From: a virus
Length of the DNA stretch: 25,432 bases
Direction: 5' to 3' (one strand)
Virus record (IMG/VR): IMGVR_UViG_3300017755_002896
Location: 1 to 25,432 of that record
The notes under the pieces are model-generated. The model saw only the letters and a program-made list of their open reading frames with translations, did not search any database and was not told the DNA's origin. Shown here piece after piece: positions 1 through 7,207 of this stretch. Numbering within the stretch: the stretch's first letter is position 1; every line of letters begins with the position of its first letter. Made by a program: the position numbers and the translations under genes.

Positions 1-498
1 ATGTCCGATTCTATTCCAGCATTTGAGTATACTTCTTTTAGATATTTCAATGTTGCTGGATTTCATATTTCCGGGAGGATTACAGATCCTAAGTGGAAAG
101 AGAAACTTAATATTGTTCCTATGTTTCTGTCTCGTATTTTATATAATGATGGCAAGGTAGACATTTATGGAACAGATTATAAAACTCCGGATAAAACTTG
201 TATCCGAGATTATGTTCACCCAGAAGATATCATATCAGCACACATGTTAGCACTTGACGGAGATATATCGGGGGTCTATAATCTTGGTTCTGGCATGGGG
301 TATTCTGTTTGGAACGTAGTCGAAAACTTTGTCTCTGTGACTGGTAGAGAATTAGATGTAATACATAAACCACGAAGGAAAGGTGACCCTGCAATATTAA
401 TTGCCAATTCAGATAGATTTAGACAAATCTCAGGGTGGGAACCCACATACTCTCTTAGAGATATGGTTGCCACTGCATGGAAGGCGTATGGTACATGA
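1..498 (+). CDS. galE: UDP-glucose 4-epimerase-like NAD-dependent epimerase, C-terminal half (5' truncated by window)
   Basis: This is an extended short-chain dehydrogenase of the GalE type, which interconverts UDP-Glc/UDP-Gal (or the GlcNAc/GalNAc forms). The C-terminal GalE landmarks are in order: RYFNVAG (residues 14-20), IYGTDYKTPDKTCIRDYVHP (55-74), YNLGSGMGYSVWNVVE (92-107), RRKGDP (124-129) and SGWEPTYSLRDMV (143-155). The Rossmann GxxGxxG motif and the catalytic Ser/Tyr/Lys would lie upstream, outside the window, so the ATG at position 1 is probably internal. The expected full length is about 330 residues. It overlaps the next gene by 4 nt (ATGA). UDP-Gal or UDP-GalNAc from this enzyme would feed the galactosyl-type transferases further downstream. 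The family call is firm. The exact sugar substrate is not known. Confidence 0.9.
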   Translation: MSDSIPAFEYTSFRYFNVAGFHISGRITDPKWKEKLNIVPMFLSRILYNDGKVDIYGTDYKTPDKTCIRDYVHPEDIISAHMLALDGDISGVYNLGSGMGYSVWNVVENFVSVTGRELDVIHKPRRKGDPAILIANSDRFRQISGWEPTYSLRDMVATAWKAYGT

Positions 499-1598
499 AA
501 ATGAAACGTGATTACATCAAAAAGGCGTATGGTTCAGAACCAAGTTGGGATAAAGATATTCCACTAGAAGAGGTTGATGCGGGAGATGTTCTATCTTCAA
601 TCAATTGGTATGTCACTACATCAGATAAGAGAAACTATAAAAAATGGACTCTTGAGTGGATGAAGGACAAGAGAAGTTCTTGGACAGATGAAGATATTGA
701 TTTTGCAAAAAGATCTTCTCTAAAAGAATTTAGATCATACGGTCACTACTGTAGGATGCTCTCCCGTGGTTTCCCACACATCAACCAACTTACCGATGTT
801 GTTGAAAGTTATATTACCAAACTAATTACTCTTGGCAAGACCAAGAAAGAGTCCCGTGCAGATAAGGTTGTGATCTCTCCACAAGAGAGAATGAAAAATC
901 AAGTCACGGAACTCGCAGGAGAGATGATGGGTCTATGTGACTCGGTAAATGAATCTCTTATGAACAAGACGGATGACTACAAAAAGATTAACATCTACAA
1001 GTGGTTGGGTCAAAAAAATGTTGGTTATCGCCAAGCAGAAATGCTTTCTTTAGTGTTCGCTCCTGCACTAGCAGAACTGGATGAACTTTTGAATGGCAAA
1101 GACGAACAACTGATGGAGGGTTATTCTTATCTTGGTAAAAGACAACAGAAGCAACTTTATAAATTCATGGATGGTCTTGTTTCTGATTGTATGAGATATC
1201 ATGCGGATAACAAGACAACTCGAAAGAAGAAAAAGATTGATCCGAAGAAGGTTGTTTCTAAGGTACAATATGAAAAGTCTTCAAAGGAGTTTGGAATCAA
1301 AAGTGTCGATCCTGTCGATATATTAGATTCTTCAAAAGTCGTAGTTTATAGTACCAAGTACAACACTTTGAGTGTATACTATGCATGTGTAGGACAGACT
1401 CTCTCGATCAAAGGAACTACTATTCATAACTTTGATGAGGATAGGTCCGAATCTCGAACGATTAAGAAACCAAAGGATCTTATTAAAACAATTAAGAACC
1501 AGAGTACACTTAATAAGGTTTGGAACTCTCAGCATAGTATGATCAAGAGTCCAAACGGAAGACTAAACGCAAACACAGTAATTTTGAAAGTTTTTTAA
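495..1598 (+). CDS. Conserved-looking hypothetical phage protein
   Basis: I do not recognise this protein. I place the start at 495, where ATG overlaps the epimerase stop (ATGA) and a GGAAGG sits about 10 nt upstream (479-484). An in-frame ATG at 477 is the alternative. The product has about 367 residues and no signal peptide or membrane segment. The first two thirds are charged and probably helical. A basic patch (TTRKKKKIDPKK) follows near residue 243. The last 100 residues look beta-rich and end in a Lys/Arg/Asn-rich stretch. It lies directly upstream of rnh in a replication block, so a role in nucleic-acid metabolism is possible, but no motif supports a specific function. Confidence 0.75.
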   Translation: MKMKRDYIKKAYGSEPSWDKDIPLEEVDAGDVLSSINWYVTTSDKRNYKKWTLEWMKDKRSSWTDEDIDFAKRSSLKEFRSYGHYCRMLSRGFPHINQLTDVVESYITKLITLGKTKKESRADKVVISPQERMKNQVTELAGEMMGLCDSVNESLMNKTDDYKKINIYKWLGQKNVGYRQAEMLSLVFAPALAELDELLNGKDEQLMEGYSYLGKRQQKQLYKFMDGLVSDCMRYHADNKTTRKKKKIDPKKVVSKVQYEKSSKEFGIKSVDPVDILDSSKVVVYSTKYNTLSVYYACVGQTLSIKGTTIHNFDEDRSESRTIKKPKDLIKTIKNQSTLNKVWNSQHSMIKSPNGRLNANTVILKVF

Positions 1599-2477
1599 AT
1601 GATTCTCCTCGATACGAACCAGTTGTTTCTCGCCTCCTATTTTGTACACCGAAAACTCCACGAAGAAGTAGATGAACATATGCTCAGGCATTTGTTTCTA
1701 AAAACTATTCGCATGTACCGAAAACAATTCAAGGATGAGTACGGAGAAGTAGTTCTCTGTCTTGAATCTTCTGATTGTTGGAGGAAAGAAGTTTTTCCAA
1801 ACTACAAGGCAAATAGAAAGAAGAAAGTTAAGGATGATTCTCATGACTGGAATCAGGTCTTTGGATTGTTTGAACAATATCTTTCTGAGATCAGTGAAGT
1901 GTTTCCTTACATGCAACTTCGCGTACCACACACAGAAGCAGATGATATCATTGCCGTAGTGTGTCAGCAGTTCCATTGTGATGAAAAGATTATGATACTG
2001 TCTAATGATAAGGACTTTATGCAACTGCAAAGATATCCTTCAATTAAACAGTATAGTCCCATCAAGAAGGAATTGCTTGAGTGTAGAAATCCTAAAGATT
2101 TTCTACTAGAACATATTCTAAAGGGAGATACATCAGATGGTATTCCTAATATTCTATCTGACGGAGATACGTTTATTGTCGATGGCAAGAGACAGAAACC
2201 AGTTGGAAAGAAGCGAATGATGCAAATGATTTCTGATGGTAAACTTTCACAAATGGAAAATTGGAAACGTAACCAAACACTGGTTGACTTTACTTGTATT
2301 CCTGATACAATACGAGATGAAATCATTAGGACATATAAGAATGAAAAAAGTATTCGAGAAAATCAAAGACAAGAAATCAAGATCCGTCCGGGTCAGGGAC
2401 TGTTTAGTAATGCATCAAATTTCCTCTTGGAGAAGAAGTTGAATAATTTACTGGATCTGGCAGGCGATTTTGTATGA
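1599..2477 (+). CDS. rnh: T4 RNase H-type 5'-3' exonuclease (FEN-1 family)
   Basis: T4 RNase H removes RNA primers and flaps from lagging-strand fragments. The 292-residue length is close to T4 Rnh (about 305). The metal-binding acidic motifs of the PIN/FEN fold are visible: LLDTNQLF (3-10), the helical-arch basic stretch WRKEVFPNYKANRKKK (61-76), HTEADDIIAVV (111-121), MILSNDKDFMQL (132-143) and GDTSDGIPN (176-184). The last is the helix-hairpin-helix region with its conserved Asp. The ATG follows the upstream TAA immediately with no clear Shine-Dalgarno, so translation is probably coupled. The gene overlaps the next ORF by 4 nt. Placement beside 45/44/62 fits a lagging-strand role. Confidence 0.93.
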   Translation: MILLDTNQLFLASYFVHRKLHEEVDEHMLRHLFLKTIRMYRKQFKDEYGEVVLCLESSDCWRKEVFPNYKANRKKKVKDDSHDWNQVFGLFEQYLSEISEVFPYMQLRVPHTEADDIIAVVCQQFHCDEKIMILSNDKDFMQLQRYPSIKQYSPIKKELLECRNPKDFLLEHILKGDTSDGIPNILSDGDTFIVDGKRQKPVGKKRMMQMISDGKLSQMENWKRNQTLVDFTCIPDTIRDEIIRTYKNEKSIRENQRQEIKIRPGQGLFSNASNFLLEKKLNNLLDLAGDFV

Positions 2478-2677
2478 AAAAGAAGAAGAAGAAGGATCGT
2501 CCCCCTGTTGGTGAAGGTCGTTTCGATGACCACGACTATCATGGATATTACAAGTCCGCAAGAAAAAGTGAAAAGCGGAATCGAAGGCATAACGCAAAGA
2601 ACAATGTTAGAGACATTGCCAAAGGGGGATTGACCCCAGAGGAATATGAGGATTACTATCACAATGACAACAACTGA
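2474..2677 (+). CDS. Small basic protein between rnh and gene 45
   Basis: This 67-residue protein has an N-terminal poly-Lys run (MKKKKKKDRP) and Arg/Lys/His-rich middle, then an acidic Glu/Asp/Tyr-rich tail (LTPEEYEDYYHNDNN). Its start overlaps the rnh stop (ATGA), which supports real, coupled translation. I recognise no family. The charge distribution suggests nucleic-acid or polymerase binding. In T4 the gene beside 45 is rpbA, encoding an RNA-polymerase-binding protein, but I see no sequence resemblance, so any parallel is positional only. Confidence 0.65.
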   Translation: MKKKKKKDRPPVGEGRFDDHDYHGYYKSARKSEKRNRRHNAKNNVRDIAKGGLTPEEYEDYYHNDNN

Positions 2678-3365
2678 AATGACAACTAAAATGAAACTAT
2701 CAAAACAATCAATCGACATTCTAAAAAACTTCAATGGAGTAAATGCAAATCTCCATATCGTTCCCGGTAGGGATCAAGTTACTGTTTCTCCCATGAAGAA
2801 TATCATGGTCGAAGCAACATTTGAGGAAGATTTTCCCTCTGAGTTTGCTATCTGGGATCTAAGTAAGTTCCTCGGAACAATTTCTTTGTTCGAGGATCCC
2901 GAACTAGAATTCCACGACAAGCATGTAACCATCTCTAGTGGTTCTACTGACGTTGTGTATCACTATGCAGAACCGAAACTCGTTAAGGGTTGTAGACCCG
3001 ACCGAGAATTTAATATGCCAGAAACCGTTGTTCACTTCGATCTCTCAAACAGAGAATTTATTGAACTTCAACGTGCGTCTGCTGTTCTCCGTCTCCCTGA
3101 TCTTTGTATTACGGACAATGATGGATCTATTGATCTCATCTCGATGGACAAGAATGATGTAACCAGTAACCGTTACTCTATCACCGTTTCGGAAGAATCA
3201 CCTGATGCTTCTTTCAAGATGTATCTTAAGAGTGAATATCTTAAGTTGCTTCCCGGTGATTACTCGGTCGCTATCTCAGACAAGGTTGTGAGTCGTTTCA
3301 CAAATAACGATATCAATCTTACTTATTACATTGCTCTTGACTCGGACTCCGTATACAATGGTTGA
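2664..3365 (+). CDS. 45: DNA polymerase sliding clamp (gp45)
   Basis: This is the trimeric ring that tethers gp43 to DNA and, in T4, also activates late transcription. The region beginning MKLSKQSIDILKNF (ATG 2691) aligns with the T4 gp45 start MKLSKDTTALLKNF. The following pattern FAIWDLSKFLGTISLFEDPE matches T4 VAIYDLNGFLGILSLVNDDA, and the C-terminal YIALDSDSVYNG matches the T4 ending YVIALEADSTHDF. Three starts are possible: 2664 (GAGGA at 2648-2652, 11 nt upstream; chosen), 2679 and 2691 (best by homology but lacking a Shine-Dalgarno). The protein is 224-233 residues, against 228 in T4. It is followed by gene 44 as in T4. Confidence 0.93.
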   Translation: MTTTEMTTKMKLSKQSIDILKNFNGVNANLHIVPGRDQVTVSPMKNIMVEATFEEDFPSEFAIWDLSKFLGTISLFEDPELEFHDKHVTISSGSTDVVYHYAEPKLVKGCRPDREFNMPETVVHFDLSNREFIELQRASAVLRLPDLCITDNDGSIDLISMDKNDVTSNRYSITVSEESPDASFKMYLKSEYLKLLPGDYSVAISDKVVSRFTNNDINLTYYIALDSDSVYNG

Positions 3366-3369
3366 AACT

Positions 3370-4308
3370 ATGACAGAAGAATTCTTGTGGGTCGAAAAGT
3401 ATCGCCCCCAGACAATTGAAGATTGCGTTCTACCTGAAGAACTAAAAAAGTCCTTCATGGAAATCGTCGAGAGTGGGGAGATGCAGAATCTCCTCCTCTC
3501 TGGCGGTCCCGGTTGTGGTAAGACCACCGTTGCACGAGCATTGTGTGATGAACTTGATTGTGATCATATCGTAATCAACTGTTCAGAAGACGGAAATATT
3601 GATACACTTCGTACAAAGATCCGAAACTTTGCCAGTACAATCTCTCTATCCGAACGGAAGAAAGTTGTGATCCTAGATGAGTTTGATTATTCAAATGCTC
3701 AGTCTACACAACCAGCACTTCGTGGTTTTATTGAAGAGTTCTCGAAGAACTGTCGGTTTGTTCTGACTTGTAATTACAAGAACAGGATTATCGAACCACT
3801 TCATTCACGATGTACATGTATCGACTTCCGTTTTGGTGCGAATGAGAAGAAGCAGTTGATGCCTTCCTTCCTAACTCGCATTGAGTTTATTCTAAATGCT
3901 GAGAGTGTTGGTTACGACCAGAGAGTTATTGCCAAGTTGATCACTCGCTATGCTCCAGACTGGAGACGTATTATCAATGAATGTCAACGCTATGCAGTCG
4001 GAGGCGATATTGATGTGGGTGTTCTCTCCGAGTCGGGCGATGTCAAGGTCGTAGAATTGATGAAATATCTTAAAGACAAGGATTTCACTAGTGTTCGCAA
4101 GTGGGTCTCTACCAATATCCACAATGACCAGAGTCTGATTTTCCGGAAGATCTATGACTGTCTCTATGAAAAGATGCAACCTCAGTCTATTCCGAGTGCA
4201 GTTTTGATTCTTGCGGATTACCAATACAAGGCAGCATTTGTTGCTGATGCCGAGATTAATCTCACCGCATGTCTTACAAATATCATGATGGAGTGTGATT
4301 TAAAATGA
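3370..4308 (+). CDS. 44: Clamp loader large subunit (gp44), AAA+ ATPase
   Basis: The gp44/62 complex opens the gp45 ring and loads it at primer-templates. From ATG 3370 the protein has 312 residues (T4 gp44 has 319). Visible motifs are FLWVEKYRPQTIEDCVLP (5-22, the RFC box at the N terminus), Walker A GGPGCGKTT (45-53), Walker B VVILDEFD (99-106), sensor 1 LTCN (132-135) and the SRC arginine-finger motif HSRC (145-148). I prefer 3370 over ATG 3358, which would overlap gene 45, because the RFC-type N terminus begins there. The stop overlaps the next gene by 4 nt. Unlike T4, the next gene is not 62 but an FkbM methyltransferase. Confidence 0.95.
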   Translation: MTEEFLWVEKYRPQTIEDCVLPEELKKSFMEIVESGEMQNLLLSGGPGCGKTTVARALCDELDCDHIVINCSEDGNIDTLRTKIRNFASTISLSERKKVVILDEFDYSNAQSTQPALRGFIEEFSKNCRFVLTCNYKNRIIEPLHSRCTCIDFRFGANEKKQLMPSFLTRIEFILNAESVGYDQRVIAKLITRYAPDWRRIINECQRYAVGGDIDVGVLSESGDVKVVELMKYLKDKDFTSVRKWVSTNIHNDQSLIFRKIYDCLYEKMQPQSIPSAVLILADYQYKAAFVADAEINLTACLTNIMMECDLK

Positions 4309-4937
4309 CCCATTCCCAGTTTGGACAAGATGATCAAATTATAAAACTTTTCGGTGAAAAAAGTGATGGTTATTTTCTAGACATTGGGGCACATACCAAC
4401 GGAGAAGATACAATCTTGTTGGAAAACATGGGGTGGTCAGGAATTTGTGTTGAACCACTTGATGAATTGTTTTCACAATTAGAGAAAACCAGAAATTGTG
4501 TATGTAAGAATATTTGCGTTGGTGACAGAAACGAACAGGTTGATTTTTCTGCAAACGAAGGATATACTTGTGCTTTGAGTGGAGTAGTAGAATATTACGA
4601 CCAAAAGCACAAAGAAAGAATTAAGAGAGAAATAAAGATGAAGGGTGGTTCTTCTTCAATAGTCAAGAAAGAAATGAAAACATTAAATACACTATTGCAT
4701 GAAGAAAATGCACCAAACCATATTGAATTGTTAAAGATCGATGTGGAGGGTGGTGAGTATGCTGTTCTCTCTGGTATTGATTTTTCTAAGTATACTTTTG
4801 ACTTAATCACACTGGAGGCAAACTATCAAGAAGAAATAGATCGTTGTTCTTCGCTGCTGTGGAACAAGGGATATACTGCGTTCCTTAAGGTTGGTGCGGA
4901 TGTCTTTTTCAAAAGGAGAGATAATGAATCTGGGTGA
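4305..4937 (+). CDS. FkbM-family SAM-dependent methyltransferase inserted between genes 44 and 62
   Basis: This 210-residue Rossmann methyltransferase carries SAM-binding motif I FLDIGAHTNGEDT (24-36), the acidic loop VEPLDELF (49-56) and the family-typical LLKIDVEGGEY (142-152) followed by LITLEANY. FkbM enzymes commonly O-methylate sugars or polyketides, so the protein probably belongs functionally with the glycan genes downstream. It overlaps gene 44 by 4 nt (ATGA) and gene 62 by 14 nt, so it is knitted into the clamp-loader operon rather than dropped into a gap. Its base composition looks more AT-rich than gp44 by eye. The substrate is unknown. Confidence 0.87.
   Translation: MTHSQFGQDDQIIKLFGEKSDGYFLDIGAHTNGEDTILLENMGWSGICVEPLDELFSQLEKTRNCVCKNICVGDRNEQVDFSANEGYTCALSGVVEYYDQKHKERIKREIKMKGGSSSIVKKEMKTLNTLLHEENAPNHIELLKIDVEGGEYAVLSGIDFSKYTFDLITLEANYQEEIDRCSSLLWNKGYTAFLKVGADVFFKRRDNESG
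4914..4918 (+). promoter_or_regulatory. Shine-Dalgarno deciding the gene 62 start
   Basis: AGGAG lies 5 nt before ATG 4924, inside the end of the FkbM gene. It selects MNLGEVLNS as the gp62 N terminus over the in-frame upstream ATGs at 4891 and 4900. Confidence 0.8.
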
Positions 4938-5301
4938 AGTTCTTAATTCAGTCAACTACAACAAAGAGGATATATTCCAAGATCTGCCCGATGTGACAGA
5001 GAAGGAATATGTTCCCTTTGTTGTCAATAAATGTTTGTCGTATTTTCCCGACACGATCATACAGGCAAACAACATGAATATGCATCATGGTATTGATCCT
5101 AAGATGCAGTACCATTATTTGAAGAATTCTATCAGGAAGAGGAAGAGATTTTCCAAGTGGAACAAGGCGACAACTCCGGAGTGTCTGGATCTTGTCAAGA
5201 AACACTATGGATATTCTAACCAGAAAGCAGAGGATGCACTTAGAATCCTCACTCACAAGCAGTTAGAACACCTCGAAACCCTACATAAAGGAGAATCATA
5301 A
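4924..5301 (+). CDS. 62: Clamp loader small subunit (gp62)
   Basis: gp62 is the single non-ATPase subunit of the T4-type clamp loader. The call rests on position (44 - x - 62 - regA) and on the short, basic, helical character with conserved-looking blocks: VPFVVNKCLSYFPDTI near residues 31-46, DPKMQYHYLKNSIRKRKRFS (59-78) and the C-terminal ALRILTHKQLEHL. At 125 residues it is shorter than T4 gp62 (187), as in other marine T4-like phages. It has its own strong AGGAG. In T4, 44 and 62 are translationally coupled, which sets subunit stoichiometry. Here the coupling passes through FkbM instead. Confidence 0.88.
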   Translation: MNLGEVLNSVNYNKEDIFQDLPDVTEKEYVPFVVNKCLSYFPDTIIQANNMNMHHGIDPKMQYHYLKNSIRKRKRFSKWNKATTPECLDLVKKHYGYSNQKAEDALRILTHKQLEHLETLHKGES

Positions 5302-5329
5302 TGATTTAGTTTTAATAAGGTGAAAACAT

Positions 5330-5734
5330 ATGGGCGAGAAAATAGAAGTAGAAGATCTCATCGAGGTGACTTTGAACTCAGATGAAGACTTCTTAAAGGT
5401 GAAAGAAACACTAACAAGAATTGGTGTCGCTTCACGCAAAGATAAAAAGTTGTATCAGTCTTGTCACATTCTCCACAAACGAGGAAAGTATTACATTGTA
5501 CACTTCAAAGAATTGTTCTCTCTTGATGGTCTGAGATCGGATTTTGACGAAGAGGACATGGGAAGACGAAATGCAATTGTTGGTTTGTTGGGTGAGTGGA
5601 GATTGATTAATATTGTTGATGTGAGTAAATGTTCAGAACCGATTTCCCCGATAAGTAAAATTAAGATTATCAAATACTCAGAAAGGGATGATTGGGAATT
5701 GTGTCCTAAATACCATATAGGAAAGTCGAGATAA
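5330..5734 (+). CDS. regA: RegA translational repressor
   Basis: RegA binds ribosome-binding regions of T4 early mRNAs (including 44, 45 and its own) and blocks translation. This 134-residue protein aligns with T4 RegA (122 residues) over nearly all its length: FLKVKETLTRIG (21-32), LYQSCHILHK (41-50), KYYIVHFKE (53-61), DEEDMGRRNAI (73-83) and the C-terminal WELCPKYHIGK (122-132, T4 WKLVPKYTIG). It has about eight extra N-terminal residues compared with T4. The start has AAGGTG upstream (5314-5319) and lies after a 28-nt spacer. In T4 the next gene is 43. Here 17.6 kb of glycan and fibre genes intervene. Confidence 0.96.
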   Translation: MGEKIEVEDLIEVTLNSDEDFLKVKETLTRIGVASRKDKKLYQSCHILHKRGKYYIVHFKELFSLDGLRSDFDEEDMGRRNAIVGLLGEWRLINIVDVSKCSEPISPISKIKIIKYSERDDWELCPKYHIGKSR

Positions 5735-5747
5735 CTTTGTTATGAAA
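5733..5747 (+). promoter_or_regulatory. Candidate RegA operator over the start codon of the first glycan gene
   Basis: The 15 bases AACTTTGTTATGAAA contain the GT25 start codon (5742). They match 12 of 15 positions of the T4 RegA selection consensus as I remember it (AAAAUUGUUAUGUAA), including the full UUGUUAUG core around the AUG. No good Shine-Dalgarno is nearby: AGGAA at 5719-5723 is about 18 nt away. It sits immediately after regA, overlapping its stop. The match is suggestive only, since the region is AT-rich. Confidence 0.4.
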
Positions 5748-6404
5748 ATTAAACTTTATGATGTTCCAGTGAAGTGGATCAATGTTGATACCGCTACCAA
5801 AAATGCAAAACTAATGGAAGAATTGTTCGAGCGATTGGGTATGAAAAATACTCAACGCTTTTCTGCTATAACCAATGTTCCCCCACACGAAGGTGTTCGT
5901 GAAGGAGAAGAACATTATAGAAACTGTGCGGAGTCTCACTTCCATATTCTTCAAGAGGCGATTGATACTAACAATTTCCCAATTTTAATTTTAGAAGATG
6001 ATGTTGAAATAGAAGACGGTGTTCAAGTTGACTCGGAACTAGAAATACCAGATGATGCTGATGCAATTTATTGCGGAACGTCACATGGAGATGGAAACTA
6101 CGAAGCAATTGACTATGGTAGAGGATTTAATAAAATTCAAAGAGTCTTCGCTACTCATGCCATCATGTATATGAATAAAGAAATTGCTGAAGCAGTTATT
6201 AGAACAGGGAAGTCGTGGATATATCAGAAAGATACTCCCTTTGATGTTGGATTCGCATACGAGGTCCAACCTAAATTTAATGTGTATGCTCCATACGCTC
6301 CATTTTTCTACCAAGCGGATGCGAAAAATACAGGTAATCAGTGGGAACAAATAACAAGAACTCCGCTTAACAAGAAAAAGAAATTTTCGGTATTTACACT
6401 ATGA
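5742..6404 (+). CDS. Glycosyltransferase family 25-like enzyme
   Basis: This 220-residue protein has the GT25 (LPS/lgtB-type and procollagen galactosyltransferase) layout. It opens with VKWINVDTATKNAKLMEEL (residues 10-28, the family's INLxxxxxR-type opening), continues with RFSAIT (39-44) and ESHFHILQEA (64-73, the usual SH...W region), and has the metal-binding acidic motif ILILEDDVEI (81-90). It is the first gene of the sugar block and starts 7 nt after the regA stop under a possible RegA site. GT25 includes enzymes that galactosylate bacterial surface glycans and hydroxylysine of collagen, which is notable given the collagen-like fibre downstream. The donor is probably UDP-Gal or UDP-Glc. 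The acceptor is unknown. Confidence 0.78.
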   Translation: MKIKLYDVPVKWINVDTATKNAKLMEELFERLGMKNTQRFSAITNVPPHEGVREGEEHYRNCAESHFHILQEAIDTNNFPILILEDDVEIEDGVQVDSELEIPDDADAIYCGTSHGDGNYEAIDYGRGFNKIQRVFATHAIMYMNKEIAEAVIRTGKSWIYQKDTPFDVGFAYEVQPKFNVYAPYAPFFYQADAKNTGNQWEQITRTPLNKKKKFSVFTL

Positions 6405-7207
6405 ACACTGTTAGTTTTAATCTACTAGGAAACTATGGTCGCTTAGGTAACTGTATGTTTCAATATGCATCGACTCTTGGTATAGCGAGAAAGTTAAATG
6501 CATGTCCCACTGCAAATGTAACAGCAACGGGATTGATGACTCAATGTTTTAAATTGGGTTCCGTGGCGAACACAATTGTCACACAAACACCATACCTCTA
6601 TCAAGAGAATACCTTTTCTTTCGATGAAAATCTCTTTGAAATTTCTTTGGATGGCAATATGGAAATCCGAGGGTATTTTCAAACTCCCAAATACTTCAAC
6701 CATGTCGAAGATGAAATCAAAGGTGATTTTCAATTTGTAGATCCGATTATTGATTGGGCAATTACCAAAATTCCGAAAGACGAGAAGACGGTATCTGTTC
6801 ATGTCCGCAGAGGAGACTATGTGAATATCTCGAAATATCACCACAATCAAACGATTTCATATTACGAAGAGGCAATAGAACATTTCAATGATCATCGACC
6901 CATTGTCTTTTCTGATGATATCGAGTGGTGTAAGATTCACTTATCCCATCTCCCAAACAACCCAGTGTTTATTGAAGATAATAAATATGATATAAATCTA
7001 GAAGCACGAAAAAAATCAGATGTAAGTGGTTACGTTGATATGTGTGCTATGGGGATGTGTGATGCACACATAATTACTAATAGCAGTTTTAGTTGGTGGG
7101 GTGCTTATCTTGGTGGTGGTACAACGGTTGCCCCAAAAACATGGTTTGGTCCAGAAGGACCACAAGATTGGCATGATGTATACAAAAAAGAATGGATTAT
7201 AGTATGA
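6401..7207 (+). CDS. GT11 alpha-1,2-fucosyltransferase
   Basis: GT11 enzymes transfer L-fucose from GDP-Fuc in alpha-1,2 linkage to galactose, making the H-type determinant in animals and bacterial mimics. The family motifs are all present in the 268 residues: GRLGNCMFQYA (13-23), the GDP-fucose-binding HVRRGDY (134-140), IVFSDDIEWCK (168-178) and IITNSSFSWWGAYL (224-237). The motif order and length match bacterial FutC/WbsJ-type enzymes. It overlaps the GT25 gene by 4 nt (ATGA). No GDP-fucose synthesis gene is in the window, so the donor must come from the host or from phage genes elsewhere. Confidence 0.94.
   Translation: MNTVSFNLLGNYGRLGNCMFQYASTLGIARKLNACPTANVTATGLMTQCFKLGSVANTIVTQTPYLYQENTFSFDENLFEISLDGNMEIRGYFQTPKYFNHVEDEIKGDFQFVDPIIDWAITKIPKDEKTVSVHVRRGDYVNISKYHHNQTISYYEEAIEHFNDHRPIVFSDDIEWCKIHLSHLPNNPVFIEDNKYDINLEARKKSDVSGYVDMCAMGMCDAHIITNSSFSWWGAYLGGGTTVAPKTWFGPEGPQDWHDVYKKEWIIV

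Noticed and set aside
1-3. ATG at position 1 as a true gene start
   Set aside because: The protein begins in the middle of the GalE fold just before RYFNVAG. The Rossmann NAD-binding half must lie upstream of the window.
5302-5329. Possible terminator or promoter between 62 and regA
   Set aside because: The 28-nt spacer has no stem-loop followed by a T run and no paired -10/-35 elements; only a weak AAGGTG ribosome-binding site is supportable.
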